A stretch of DNA of 64,000 bases. Source: JBKBKN01 sp046294625 (GTDB lineage: Bacteria > Bacteroidota > Bacteroidia > M30B66). Within the stretch, counting starts at the first letter, position 1. Every line of letters starts with the position of its first letter. The notes beneath the pieces were generated by a model that worked only from the letters and a program-made list of their open reading frames with translations, searched no databases and was not told where the DNA came from. The position numbers and the translations under genes are program-made. This document shows positions 54,047 to 63,686 of this stretch, piece after piece. The stretch covers positions 161,538 to 225,537 of the forward strand of contig JBKBKN010000001.1 of the NCBI GenBank assembly GCA_046294625.1. Direction: 5' to 3'.

Positions 54047-55414
54047 ATGGATAAGAAAAAATCTGGATTCATAGCCTTTGGCTTTATCACAATCACAATG
54101 ATCCTGCATCTGGTTCAAGAGTATTTGAATGTAGGATTTTCAGGACAGTTCCTGCTTATCGCACGCTGGACTGCTATAGCATCATTGCTGTTGTTTGCAT
54201 TTTACAAGAAATCGCTTACAGCATGGATACTAATCTCCATGGTAGTAGGTGGTGAAATCGGATATGATTTGCCCGAGGTGGGAGTTAAGCTCCAAGTCTT
54301 GAGTAAAGTATTTCTAAAGTTGATTAAAACAATCATTGCTCCCTTACTTTTCGGCACCCTGGTGGTAGGCATTGCGGGGCACTCTAATCTGAAGCAAATC
54401 GGGAGAATGGGTCTCAAATCGCTCATATACTTTGAAATTGTTACTACTGTGGCTTTGTTTATCGGTTTGATTGCTATCAATATCAGTAAGGCAGGCGAAG
54501 GTGTAAACATGGTTGCCGGGGTGCATGAAGAATTGCCGCAGGTAGCTAAGCAGGATTTGAACCAGATTATTCTGCATATTTTCCCCGAAAATATCGCAAA
54601 ATCGATCTATGAAGGTGAGGTACTTCAGATTGTGGTATTTAGTATCATTTTTGGTATTGCACTTGCAATGGTAGCTGAAAAATACCGTCGTCCGATGGTT
54701 GATTTTGCGGAGAGTTTATCGGAAGTAATGTTTAAGTTCACCAACATCATAATGTATTTTGCACCGATTGGTGTAGGAGCGGCTATTGCATACACCGTGG
54801 GGACAATGGGTCTGGATATTCTTTTTAATCTTTTCAAACTTTTGGCTACACTTTACATCGCTTTATTGGCATTTCTTCTGCTGGTGCTGTTTCCGGTAGC
54901 CCTGATTGCACGTGTGCCCTTAAATAAATTTATAAGAGCGATTTCAGAACCTGTTTCCATAGCCTTTGCAACCACCAGTTCGGAGTCCGCATTACCTAAA
55001 GCAATGGAAAATATGGAAGCCTTAGGTGTTCCACGAAAAATTGTTGCATTTGTGATGCCCACGGGCTACAGTTTTAATTTGGATGGTACCACGCTTTATC
55101 TTTCTCTTGCTTCCATATTTGTAGCTCAGGTGGCCGGGATCAATCTGACCATAGGCGAACAATTGCTCATGGTTTTCACGCTCATGCTCACGAGCAAGGG
55201 AGTGGCTGGGGTACCACGTGCTTCCTTGGTAATTTTACTCGGAACGGCTGCATCATTTGGATTACCGGTGGAGCCTATTTTCATCATATTGGGCATTGAT
55301 GAATTGATGGATATGGCGCGAACATCGGTAAACGTAATCGGTAATTGCCTTGCTACTGTAGTCATAGCGCGCTGGGAGGGCGAATTTGTAGAAAGTCCGC
55401 ACGATTGGCAATGA
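54047..55414 (+). CDS. Dicarboxylate/amino-acid:cation symporter (DAACS)
   Basis: The ATG at 54047 gives 455 residues; a longer in-frame start at 53945 adds no domain. Helices and motifs of GltP/DctA-type carriers are visible: the hairpin TTSSESALPKAMENME, GYSFNLDGTTLYLSLASIFVAQ, and SKGVAGVPRASLVIL. These carriers move glutamate, aspartate or C4-dicarboxylates with Na+ or H+. Substrate cannot be told. The stop overlaps the next start by four bases (ATGA). Confidence 0.95.
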   Translation: MDKKKSGFIAFGFITITMILHLVQEYLNVGFSGQFLLIARWTAIASLLLFAFYKKSLTAWILISMVVGGEIGYDLPEVGVKLQVLSKVFLKLIKTIIAPLLFGTLVVGIAGHSNLKQIGRMGLKSLIYFEIVTTVALFIGLIAINISKAGEGVNMVAGVHEELPQVAKQDLNQIILHIFPENIAKSIYEGEVLQIVVFSIIFGIALAMVAEKYRRPMVDFAESLSEVMFKFTNIIMYFAPIGVGAAIAYTVGTMGLDILFNLFKLLATLYIALLAFLLLVLFPVALIARVPLNKFIRAISEPVSIAFATTSSESALPKAMENMEALGVPRKIVAFVMPTGYSFNLDGTTLYLSLASIFVAQVAGINLTIGEQLLMVFTLMLTSKGVAGVPRASLVILLGTAASFGLPVEPIFIILGIDELMDMARTSVNVIGNCLATVVIARWEGEFVESPHDWQ

Positions 55415-57852
55415 TAGCGCGCAAATCATCGATACGTTTAGCTACAAAGATGGTTGTTACAGCCATTTTTTGGTGCTTTTCATCCTTGTTGTTTGCCCAA
55501 CTGTATCAAATTAAAGGATTAGTCAAGGATGCACGCTCGGGCGAGCCATTGGCATTTGTAAGCATCAGCACTGATGTGCTTGGCGTTGCAGCCATGTCGG
55601 ACATTGAAGGGCGGTTTCAAATCAAATCCGAACAACCCGTTTCGAAGCTAAACTTTTCCTTTGTCGGTTATCAGTCCAGATCGATTCAGATTGTATCGCA
55701 GTCAAATGTAGAGGTGTTCATGGAGTTGGGGGGTATTAGTTTGAAAACAGCTGTGATAGTAGCAGGGGAAAACCCTGCCCATCGAATTATCAGACAGGCC
55801 GTTGCCAATAGAGATCGACACAATCCTTCACGATTATCGGCTTACAGCTGTGAAATGTATAATAAGCTGGTATTTACCGGAATCCCCGACACCAGCGCAT
55901 TAAAAGTGCTGACCGCAGATGAACAAAAAAGCAGAAATCGTGCTGATTCATTGTTTGATCGTCAACATTTATTCATGATGGAGTCGGTCACTGAGCGTCG
56001 GGGTAAAGCAGGAAAAGTGAATGAAGAGGTGATCGGTTCCAGGGTTTCCGGGCTTAAAGAAGCGTCCTTTCTGTTGCTGATGATGCAATTGCAGCCATTT
56101 TCTTTTTATGATGACTATTTTGGTATTTCAGGAATTAATTACTTGAACCCAATCAGCAAAGGCAGCGAAGATCGTTATTTTTTTGCATTAGAAGATACCC
56201 TGTTTTCGGGCAAAGACACAACGTTTATCATCAGTTTCAAGCCCCGACAAAACAAAGTGTTTGATGCACTAAAGGGTTTGATTTACATATCTGCTCCCGA
56301 TTTTGCCATTCAAAATGTGATTGCGGAACCTGCAAAGGAAGAAAACACACAAATAAAGATTCAACAGCAATACCAAAGAATCAACGGGCAGTGGTTTCCG
56401 GAACAGCTCAATACCAATATCACTTTCAAAACCATTCAAGTTCCAGGATACCATGTAGTCGGTGTTGGCCGAAATTATGTGCGCAATGTTAATTTAAATC
56501 CGGATTTGTCGAAAGTTCGTTTCTCAGAAATAGAAATGGATGTGAGCGACAAAGCTTCACGACGCGACTCCATCTTTTGGAAAGAAGTACGTATAGAAGA
56601 GCTTTCGCCTCAAGAGCAAGAAACCTTTCGCGTGCTCGATAGTATTTCAAAAGCGCAGCGTTTCGACACGAAATTGAAAGCTTTAGAAGGTTTATTCAAT
56701 GGCATGTTGCCTGTTTGGTTATTGGAAATTGATTTAGACCGATTAGCTCGATTCAACGACTATGAGGGTTTTCGTTTAGGTATAGGCTTGGCCACCAACA
56801 ATCGGGTAAGCAAGCGATTCAAAATTGGCGGACATTTTGGCTATGGCTTCAAAGACGATGCGATAAAATATGGAGCCTTTGGTCAGCTGGTTCTCAGCCA
56901 TCGCCGTGATATGCGTTTAGAACTTCGCTATATCAATGATTTGCAAGAAGCAGGAAACCAAGGCATCAATGGCTATCGACGCTTGATAGGAAATGAGCGC
57001 ATTCGTGATATTTTTATTCGCTTGTTTGATTTTCAGGAGAGCATAGAAGCAAGCCTTACGTGGCGTTGGGCTAAATATCTTCGACATAAGGCCTATGTGC
57101 GTCAAACCCTGTTCACGCCTATGTATGACTATGCTTTTCAATCATCATCGGTTTCAGAGCCTACAGCTTTTAATTCATTTCAGTTGCAAGAAGTCGGGAT
57201 GAGCACCCGATGGGCTCCCGGTGAGAAGTTTTTTCGCAATAGTCATTTGCTAATTAATCTAGGCAGTAAACAACCTGTATTTTGGTTTCAATCTGCTTTT
57301 GGAAGCGTTTTGCTCAATGGGGTAAATTATCCTTACAATCGTTCCGAGTTTAAATTTGAATATACTAAGGCATGGCGTAAAATCGGTCCCACCATACTGC
57401 AAATCAACGCTTCGGCGGTATTTGGAGAAGTTCCTTACAGTTTGTTGATTAATCCGCCGGGCAATTTTGCTACAGGCTCTACTTTGCGTGTGGCATCTCG
57501 CAATGTGTTTGAAACCATGGGTATGAATGAGTTTATCAATGACCGATATGCTTCTGTGTTTATCACTCAAAGAGTGGGCACATTGATGAAAATCAAAAAG
57601 TTTGCCCCTCAGTTAGCATTAATCCATCAAAGCGGGATTGGGACACTTCGAAATCCTGAAGCACACAAAGGAATTGATTTTAGTTTGATGAACCACGGCT
57701 TTCACGAATCCGGTTTTGCGATCAATCGGTTGGTGAATAGTTCATTTGCTAATTATGGTGTAGCCTTTTTCTATCGCTATGGTGCATACTATTTGCCGGA
57801 ATTCAACCGCAATTTCACCATCAAATTAAGCATTGGCATCACAGGAGCTTAA
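55411..57852 (+). CDS. DUF5686 outer-membrane protein with carboxypeptidase-regulatory domain
   Basis: The ATG at 55411 overlaps the symporter's stop (ATGA). The 813 residues begin with a signal peptide (FWCFSSLLFAQ), then a CarboxypepD_reg-like domain (about 33-115; QIKGLVKDARSGEPLAFVSIS), a DUF5686 domain (about 120-420) and a C-terminal half resembling a beta-barrel with aromatic strands. Members of this family are surface or outer-membrane proteins of Bacteroidota with no known reaction. Confidence 0.9.
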   Translation: MIARKSSIRLATKMVVTAIFWCFSSLLFAQLYQIKGLVKDARSGEPLAFVSISTDVLGVAAMSDIEGRFQIKSEQPVSKLNFSFVGYQSRSIQIVSQSNVEVFMELGGISLKTAVIVAGENPAHRIIRQAVANRDRHNPSRLSAYSCEMYNKLVFTGIPDTSALKVLTADEQKSRNRADSLFDRQHLFMMESVTERRGKAGKVNEEVIGSRVSGLKEASFLLLMMQLQPFSFYDDYFGISGINYLNPISKGSEDRYFFALEDTLFSGKDTTFIISFKPRQNKVFDALKGLIYISAPDFAIQNVIAEPAKEENTQIKIQQQYQRINGQWFPEQLNTNITFKTIQVPGYHVVGVGRNYVRNVNLNPDLSKVRFSEIEMDVSDKASRRDSIFWKEVRIEELSPQEQETFRVLDSISKAQRFDTKLKALEGLFNGMLPVWLLEIDLDRLARFNDYEGFRLGIGLATNNRVSKRFKIGGHFGYGFKDDAIKYGAFGQLVLSHRRDMRLELRYINDLQEAGNQGINGYRRLIGNERIRDIFIRLFDFQESIEASLTWRWAKYLRHKAYVRQTLFTPMYDYAFQSSSVSEPTAFNSFQLQEVGMSTRWAPGEKFFRNSHLLINLGSKQPVFWFQSAFGSVLLNGVNYPYNRSEFKFEYTKAWRKIGPTILQINASAVFGEVPYSLLINPPGNFATGSTLRVASRNVFETMGMNEFINDRYASVFITQRVGTLMKIKKFAPQLALIHQSGIGTLRNPEAHKGIDFSLMNHGFHESGFAINRLVNSSFANYGVAFFYRYGAYYLPEFNRNFTIKLSIGITGA

Positions 57853-57853
57853 C

Positions 57854-58516
57854 TTAGCGAAGCTGCCTGATCATTTCAACAAGTTCACTTGTAATCATTG
57901 CGGTTGCTCCCCAAAGCACTTTCCCAAAGAGATCATAATATGGAACATCGGTTTGATAGTGGTTCGAAAAAGTCATACGGGTCTGTTTGATATTTTCATT
58001 CAGAAAAAATAAACTAAGTGGGACTCTTATTAATTCTTCTACTTCGCGATGTTCGATTTTGGGCTCAAAAGGTCTTTCAATGATAGCCAGAAAAGGGTGA
58101 ATCAGGAAGTGACTTGCAGGCACATACAGGCTGGTTAATGATTGAATAATGGAGTAGCAATCGGGATTAATACCGATTTCTTCATAAGCTTCGCGCATGC
58201 CGGCATGCATCAGATCAGGGTCGCCAGTCTCCAACTTGCCGCCCGGAAAGCCAATTTGTCCGCTATGAACCCCTTTATACTTTTTTCGAAGAATGAAATA
58301 AATATACGTTTGACCGGCTGAGCCTGATTCAAGAAAGAGAATTACTGCGCTATCTTTGGGATCGTCAGAATGACTGTAAGGGATTGGTTTGTCTTTCCTG
58401 CCAACAGGTGCCATTTTAAATTGAGCTTCATGCCCGGGTAGTGGCAATGGAGCAAGTTTTTTAAGTTTTGAAAGCAGATTAGGCAACTTAAATTCTCTAC
58501 TTCCTGCTGTTGTCAT
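57854..58516 (-). CDS. Nudix CoA pyrophosphatase
   Basis: The 220 residues contain a Nudix box of the CoA-diphosphatase type at about 92-118 (GFPGGKLETGDPDLMHAG then MREAYEEIG), with a UPF0035-like context (TYIYFILRKKYKGVHSGQIGFPG). NudL-type enzymes hydrolyse CoA and acyl-CoA to phosphopantetheine and 3',5'-ADP. Length is normal. It converges on the DUF5686 gene with one base between the stops. Confidence 0.9.
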   Translation of the reverse strand: MTTAGSREFKLPNLLSKLKKLAPLPLPGHEAQFKMAPVGRKDKPIPYSHSDDPKDSAVILFLESGSAGQTYIYFILRKKYKGVHSGQIGFPGGKLETGDPDLMHAGMREAYEEIGINPDCYSIIQSLTSLYVPASHFLIHPFLAIIERPFEPKIEHREVEELIRVPLSLFFLNENIKQTRMTFSNHYQTDVPYYDLFGKVLWGATAMITSELVEMIRQLR

Positions 58517-58644
58517 TTTTATGTTGTTTGATTTTAAAGTAATTTTAGCCGCCCTAATAAAGGCAAAATAAACATAACAAGATCATAAAACTGCGGTTTT
58601 GCAGTTGTCATGAGCAAACTTAACAAAGAAATAAAGCAGCATAG

Positions 58645-60684
58645 ATGAAGTTTTTGCACCCGGGTTTTCTTTTTGCATTGTTTGCCATTGCCATACCGAT
58701 TATCATTCACCTATTTAATTTTCGAAAATTTAAAACGGTTTATTTTACCAATGTTCGTTTTCTACGTGAGGTAAAGCAAGAGTTTCAATCGAGAAACAAA
58801 CTCAGGCATTTACTCATTTTGCTCGCCCGTTGTCTGGCCATTATTACACTTGTAATAGCATTTGCGCAACCCTACATTCCGGCTAATACCAAAGTGATGA
58901 TGGGGGAAAAGGCGGTGAGCGTCTATCTCGACAATTCCTTCAGCATGGATGCCCTAGCCGAAGCGGGCAGCCTTTTCGATCAGGCCAAAAAAGCAGCAAG
59001 GGAAATCGCTTTGGCCTACAAGCCCTCCGATCGTTTTCAACTAATAACCAACGATATGGAAGGTAGGCACATGCGGTGGGTAAATAGAGAGCAATTTGTT
59101 TCGCTTGTCGATGAAGTGATCATCAGCCCTAATTCACCGCCCTTATCGGAAATACAGAAAAAGCAACTCGATATGCTCAGCAAGTCTGAAGCTAAGTTGA
59201 AGCAGGTCTATGTGATTAGCGATTTGCAGAAATCGCAGGCTGATATTGAATTGATGCGTTCGGACACCATCACAGAATATAAATTCGTTCGAATCCCTTC
59301 GCAGACGGTAAATAATATTTTCATTGATTCTTGTTGGTTTGAGAAACCCTTCCGCAGCATCAATCAACCCGATGAGCTTTTCTTCAAGGTTAGAAATTAT
59401 GCTACTCGTCGTGTTGAAAATCTGCCCATATCGATGGAAATGAATGGTATTTCCAAAGGCATACAGAATATTTCCATAGGTGCGGACTCTTCTATTCAGG
59501 CTTCGATTAGTTTTCTCACGACCGAACCGGGAATGTATTCCGGCTCAGTAAAGTTGAGCGACCATCCAATTGCCTATGATAATGAGCAATTTTTTGCTTT
59601 TCAGGTAAGGGAGCAAATCAATGTCTTACTCATCGCCGAAGACGATAAACAAAAATATTTTCGCAAACTGTATGAGCGCAATCCGGGTTTCAAGCTGGAT
59701 GTGATGCGACCCGGGCAAGTCGATTACAGTGCGTTTAAAAATCAGCAACTCATCATTCTCAATGCTGTGAGCGAGCTCAGTAGTGGGTTTCAACAGGAGT
59801 TAAGCAAATTTATGACTGAAGGTGGACATGTCCTGCTTTTTCCTGATTTGAAAGGGAATATCAGCTCCTACAATACCTGGTTGGGTAGTCTTGGTGTAGG
59901 CAGTTTTAATGCTACCTTAGGCGGAAAAGACAAGGTTGAAAAAATCAATTTGCAACACCGCATTTACGATGATGTATTTGAGAAAATACCGGACAATATT
60001 GATCTTCCTATGGTCAATCAGCACTTGCAGCTCAGTGTTTTATCAAAAAGTAAATTGGAGCCGGTACTCACCTTGCAGAATGGTTTTCCTTTTCTTGCAC
60101 AGTTTAGTCAGGGCGAAGGCAAGTTTTACTTAGCTGCTTGTCCGGCTGATGAGCAGTTTACCAACTTCCCGCGTCATGCCATTTTCATCCCAACAATCTA
60201 TAAGATAGCCTTATATAGTGTGCCTCAGGCAAGGCTTTACTATACTATCGGGCGCAATGAACCCATACCCGTTCCCGAGTATCGAAAAACTTCGGATCAA
60301 GCCTTGAAGTTGACCAGCTTAGACAAGAAATTTGAAATCATTCCTGAATATCGTTTTGTGGAAGGGAAGGCTTATTTATATGTTTACAATCAGATTAAGC
60401 AAAGCGGTATTTATTCTTTGAATGCAGGAAATGAGCCCATCATTCAATTGGCTTTTAATTATGACAGAAATGAATCTGACCTGAGTGCCTGGAGCGACAC
60501 AGAGCTTTCAACCGCCTTGAATGCCAATGGATTTAGCTTGTTTAACATCATAGAAACGGGTAGGGTGGAGCTCACAGAAGTAGTCAAGCAACTCGATGAA
60601 GGGAAGAGGCTTTGGAAATGGTTTGTCATTTTTGCCTTACTTTTCATTTTGGCAGAAATTTTATTAATTCGATTTTTAAAATAA
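58645..60684 (+). CDS. BatA-domain membrane protein
   Basis: The 679 residues begin with the BatA N-terminal module (MKFLHPGFLFALFAIAIPI and HLFNFRKFKTVYFTNVRFL), with two membrane helices in about 1-80, then a von Willebrand A-like domain with the metal site start VYLDNSFSMDA. A long extracytoplasmic region follows, and a final membrane helix (about 655-678). Bat proteins have been linked to aerotolerance and envelope stress, often with MoxR ATPases; none is here. It precedes the dihydroorotase-like gene by four bases. Confidence 0.9.
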   Translation: MKFLHPGFLFALFAIAIPIIIHLFNFRKFKTVYFTNVRFLREVKQEFQSRNKLRHLLILLARCLAIITLVIAFAQPYIPANTKVMMGEKAVSVYLDNSFSMDALAEAGSLFDQAKKAAREIALAYKPSDRFQLITNDMEGRHMRWVNREQFVSLVDEVIISPNSPPLSEIQKKQLDMLSKSEAKLKQVYVISDLQKSQADIELMRSDTITEYKFVRIPSQTVNNIFIDSCWFEKPFRSINQPDELFFKVRNYATRRVENLPISMEMNGISKGIQNISIGADSSIQASISFLTTEPGMYSGSVKLSDHPIAYDNEQFFAFQVREQINVLLIAEDDKQKYFRKLYERNPGFKLDVMRPGQVDYSAFKNQQLIILNAVSELSSGFQQELSKFMTEGGHVLLFPDLKGNISSYNTWLGSLGVGSFNATLGGKDKVEKINLQHRIYDDVFEKIPDNIDLPMVNQHLQLSVLSKSKLEPVLTLQNGFPFLAQFSQGEGKFYLAACPADEQFTNFPRHAIFIPTIYKIALYSVPQARLYYTIGRNEPIPVPEYRKTSDQALKLTSLDKKFEIIPEYRFVEGKAYLYVYNQIKQSGIYSLNAGNEPIIQLAFNYDRNESDLSAWSDTELSTALNANGFSLFNIIETGRVELTEVVKQLDEGKRLWKWFVIFALLFILAEILLIRFLK

Positions 60685-60688
60685 GCGC

Positions 60689-61957
60689 ATGCACCTGATC
60701 TTGAAAAATGCCCAAATTATTGACCCTGAAGGAAAATACCATCAACAACAAGCGGACATTTTAATACAAAACGGTGTCATTCAAAAGATTGGAAAGGTAG
60801 AAGCAGGTGCTGATGACAAACAGGTAGATACAACTGCTTGTGTAGTGATGCCCGGGGCTATCGATATCAATACCTTTGCAGGAGAGCCAGGATACGAAGA
60901 GAAAGAAACATTGGAAACCCTTCGGGCAGCAGCTCAGCAAGGCGGATTTAGTGAACTTTGCACACGAAGCGATTTGCTTCCGGCAGTAGATCATTCCGGT
61001 CAGGCGAGTTACTTGAAAAAACAATCGACAGGTAGCGCAGTTGAGCTATTACCCATAGGCAGTATCAGCAAAGGGCTAAAGGGTGAGTCGCTTTCTGAAA
61101 TGTATGATATGCATCTAGCCGGAGCGGTGGCATTTGGTGATGCAAAAAAGGCCATTACCAATCTTCAGCTAATCAGCTTAGCAATGCAGTATGTGAAAAG
61201 CTTCGGCGGAAAATTGATATTCTTTGCTGATGAACCTACACTCACTAAAGGTGGTCAAATGCATGAAGGTGAAGTGAGTATACACTTAGGAATGAAAGGC
61301 GTTCCGGCCATTGCCGAAGAAATGGCGGTGAGGCGCATCTTAGAATTGGCGGAGTACAATCAGTCAGAAGTCATTCTTTTTGGTATTTCCACAAAAGAAG
61401 CCATAGAAGCCATCCGAATTGCCAAAGAAAAACGTTTGAAAGTGAAAGCGGGCACTTTTGTCCATCATTTATATTTCACTGACGAAGCACTGCGAAGCTT
61501 TGATAGCAATTTTAAACTCCACCCACCACTTCGTTCCGATCAGCATCGAAACGCGCTCATCAACGGAATAAAAAGCGGTGTGATTGATTTCCTATCGGCA
61601 GATCATTGCCCTGAAAATATAGAGCACAAACAAGTGGAATTTGACTATGCTGCACATGGCATGATTGGTCTTGAGTCTGCACTTTCGGCCAGTTGGACTG
61701 TACTTCGAAAGCACATTGGTATGGAGCAATTTGTAAAATTATGGTCCTTCAATAGCCGTAGCATGTTAGGTCTGCCCGCATCTCATATCGAGGAAGGTGC
61801 TCCGGCAAAAATTACCCTGTTCGCACCTGACCAAGTGTATGAATTTGGTCGTCAGCATCGGAAAAGCTTGTCTAATAATTCGGCTTATTATGGCCAAAAG
61901 TTCACAGGAAAGGTCATGGGGACAATAGGTGGTGGAGAGTGGCATTTGGCTTCCTAA
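60689..61957 (+). CDS. Dihydroorotase-like protein lacking the HxH metal motif
   Basis: The 422 residues follow the dihydroorotase/amidohydrolase fold: DIDINTFAGEPGYEEKETL at the place where active enzymes have DxHxHxREPG, FVHHLYFTDE, LSADHCPEN and the C-terminal GAPAKITLF. Because the first HxH is replaced by DIN, one metal pair is probably lost. In several bacteria an inactive dihydroorotase assists aspartate transcarbamoylase as a structural partner; that role is plausible here. It is coupled to the BatA gene by a four-base gap. An active pyrC must then lie elsewhere in the genome. Confidence 0.88.
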   Translation: MHLILKNAQIIDPEGKYHQQQADILIQNGVIQKIGKVEAGADDKQVDTTACVVMPGAIDINTFAGEPGYEEKETLETLRAAAQQGGFSELCTRSDLLPAVDHSGQASYLKKQSTGSAVELLPIGSISKGLKGESLSEMYDMHLAGAVAFGDAKKAITNLQLISLAMQYVKSFGGKLIFFADEPTLTKGGQMHEGEVSIHLGMKGVPAIAEEMAVRRILELAEYNQSEVILFGISTKEAIEAIRIAKEKRLKVKAGTFVHHLYFTDEALRSFDSNFKLHPPLRSDQHRNALINGIKSGVIDFLSADHCPENIEHKQVEFDYAAHGMIGLESALSASWTVLRKHIGMEQFVKLWSFNSRSMLGLPASHIEEGAPAKITLFAPDQVYEFGRQHRKSLSNNSAYYGQKFTGKVMGTIGGGEWHLAS

Positions 61958-62000
61958 ATAAGCCACCAGGTGGTTGACAGCTTAATAATTTCCACTTTAA

Positions 62001-63614
62001 TTAACTTCTTGACTTGGGAATCATCAATTTCTGCATCACTTTTCTTACCGGGAAATACATGAGTAATACCAAGGCAACAATGGACGCGGCAATGGCTATG
62101 ATGTCGCCGGAGATGGCATAAAGTGTTTTAGCATTGTTTAGATTGATAGTGGCTCGAATCGCGCCTGCTTCCCCATAGGGCAAGTATTGAACAATATCGC
62201 CCCGCTGATTTATTTCTGCGCTAATGCCTGTATTGGCCGAACGCACAATGCTTCTGCGGGTTTCGATAGCGCGCAATTTTGCATAAGCCAAATGTTGGCG
62301 GTGGCCTGCTGTATTATCCCACCAGCCATCGTTGGTGATGATGGCTAAAAAATTCGCTCCATTCACCACATATTCGCGCATAAATCCACCATAAACTGAC
62401 TCATAGCAGATGCTCGGTGCAGGGCGGTGGTTCGGGTCAATTCCCCTGAAAACCGTTCGTTCTTTTTGTGTGCCTAATTGCCCTGTTGTGCCGCCCAGGT
62501 CAAGTGCGAGCTCATTCAAAGTTCCGAAAAGCCAGGGGAATGGCAACATCTCCGGACCCGGGACTAACTTTGATTTGTGATAAAGTTCGTAGCCATTTTT
62601 GTTCAAGTGCAAGGCCGTGTTAAATTCATCATAATATACATCGGCGTCGCGAAATTTTCTAGCTGTGATGGTTTTTGTGCTTGGCGGTAAATAAACCTGA
62701 TGCGAAGCAATACCGGTGAGTAAGTTTACATTTGGGTGCTTTTCAACAAAAGCTAATAAGGCTTGCATTTCCTTTTCTCGCATCAGCTCATTTTCGCGCA
62801 GGGAGCGTGGCAAGGCTGTTTCAGGCCCAATCACATATCTCGTTTCAGAAGTCATTTTTGATGCTGCCAACTGAAAAAAAGTTTCGGTTTGTTGTTCTAT
62901 GGTGGCAAAATCAAATTTGGTGCTGTAAGGGTCAATGTTGGGCTGCACTATCACCACTTCCAAAGGATTTGATTTTTCTGTTCCTGCCCATGAAAAGAGC
63001 AGAAGTGAGAGCAAAATGGGTAAACCCAACAATAAGGCAAGCTTTTTGGCAATGGGTAAAGGGGAAAAGCTTTTGCTCAAATAAATCCGCAAAAAAACAA
63101 TATTTACTGCCAACACCCATAAAGTTCCTCCAAAAGCTCCCGTGAATTCATACCATTGAATGATTTCGTGTTGCAAAGCAAACACATTGCCCAACATCAA
63201 CCAAGGCCAGGACAAATCCCAGTGTAAATGCAGGTATTCGAAAGCAATCCAAAAAATAGGGAAAAGCCAGATATATTTCTCATCGGGAAAGCGCATGCGC
63301 ATTCTTTGGTAAATGGCAAAACAACAGGCCATTAGAAATGCATTGGCCAAAATTGCCATCAAAGCACCTTCGTAGGATGCAAAGCGAATCCACCAGGTGC
63401 TGATAAAGTTCCAAATCACAAAACTCAAATAAGCATAACCAAAGGATTTAAGCACTTGTAAGCGACTTTGCTTTTGCACCATGCGCTCCGATACATATAA
63501 GATCGGCATCCATGCAATGAAAATGATAGGCCAATAACCAATCTCGGGCCAACTATTAGCCAGCAATAGCCCTGAAAGAGCAGATAGAATCAGGTATTTA
63601 AATAGATTAATCAC
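62001..63614 (-). CDS. lnt: Apolipoprotein N-acyltransferase
   Basis: Lnt transfers a third acyl chain to the N-terminal Cys of lipoproteins. The start is a GTG at 63614. The 537 residues have about seven membrane helices and a CN-hydrolase domain (about 215-510) with the catalytic triad E265 (VIGPETALPRS), K347 (YHKSKLVPGPEMLP) and C403 (SICYESVYGG). Several lipoproteins in this window would be its substrates. A perfect promoter box lies upstream. Confidence 0.95.
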   Translation of the reverse strand: MINLFKYLILSALSGLLLANSWPEIGYWPIIFIAWMPILYVSERMVQKQSRLQVLKSFGYAYLSFVIWNFISTWWIRFASYEGALMAILANAFLMACCFAIYQRMRMRFPDEKYIWLFPIFWIAFEYLHLHWDLSWPWLMLGNVFALQHEIIQWYEFTGAFGGTLWVLAVNIVFLRIYLSKSFSPLPIAKKLALLLGLPILLSLLLFSWAGTEKSNPLEVVIVQPNIDPYSTKFDFATIEQQTETFFQLAASKMTSETRYVIGPETALPRSLRENELMREKEMQALLAFVEKHPNVNLLTGIASHQVYLPPSTKTITARKFRDADVYYDEFNTALHLNKNGYELYHKSKLVPGPEMLPFPWLFGTLNELALDLGGTTGQLGTQKERTVFRGIDPNHRPAPSICYESVYGGFMREYVVNGANFLAIITNDGWWDNTAGHRQHLAYAKLRAIETRRSIVRSANTGISAEINQRGDIVQYLPYGEAGAIRATINLNNAKTLYAISGDIIAIAASIVALVLLMYFPVRKVMQKLMIPKSRS

Positions 63615-63630
63615 GCGGCGGCCAAGGTCG

Positions 63631-63638
63631 CAAAATTA
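63631..63638 (-). promoter_or_regulatory. -7 promoter box (TAATTTTG) for lnt
   Basis: Perfect match followed by C, 16 bases before the GTG start at 63614. Confidence 0.45.
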
Positions 63639-63686
63639 TAGATAGCACCGGATGAAGAAAAGCTTAAGAATTGCGAAGCAGGAAAA

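Noticed and set aside
58588..58605. Short hairpin AACTGC-N6-GCAGTT before the BatA gene
   Set aside because: Six base pairs are too few to call a regulatory site or terminator.
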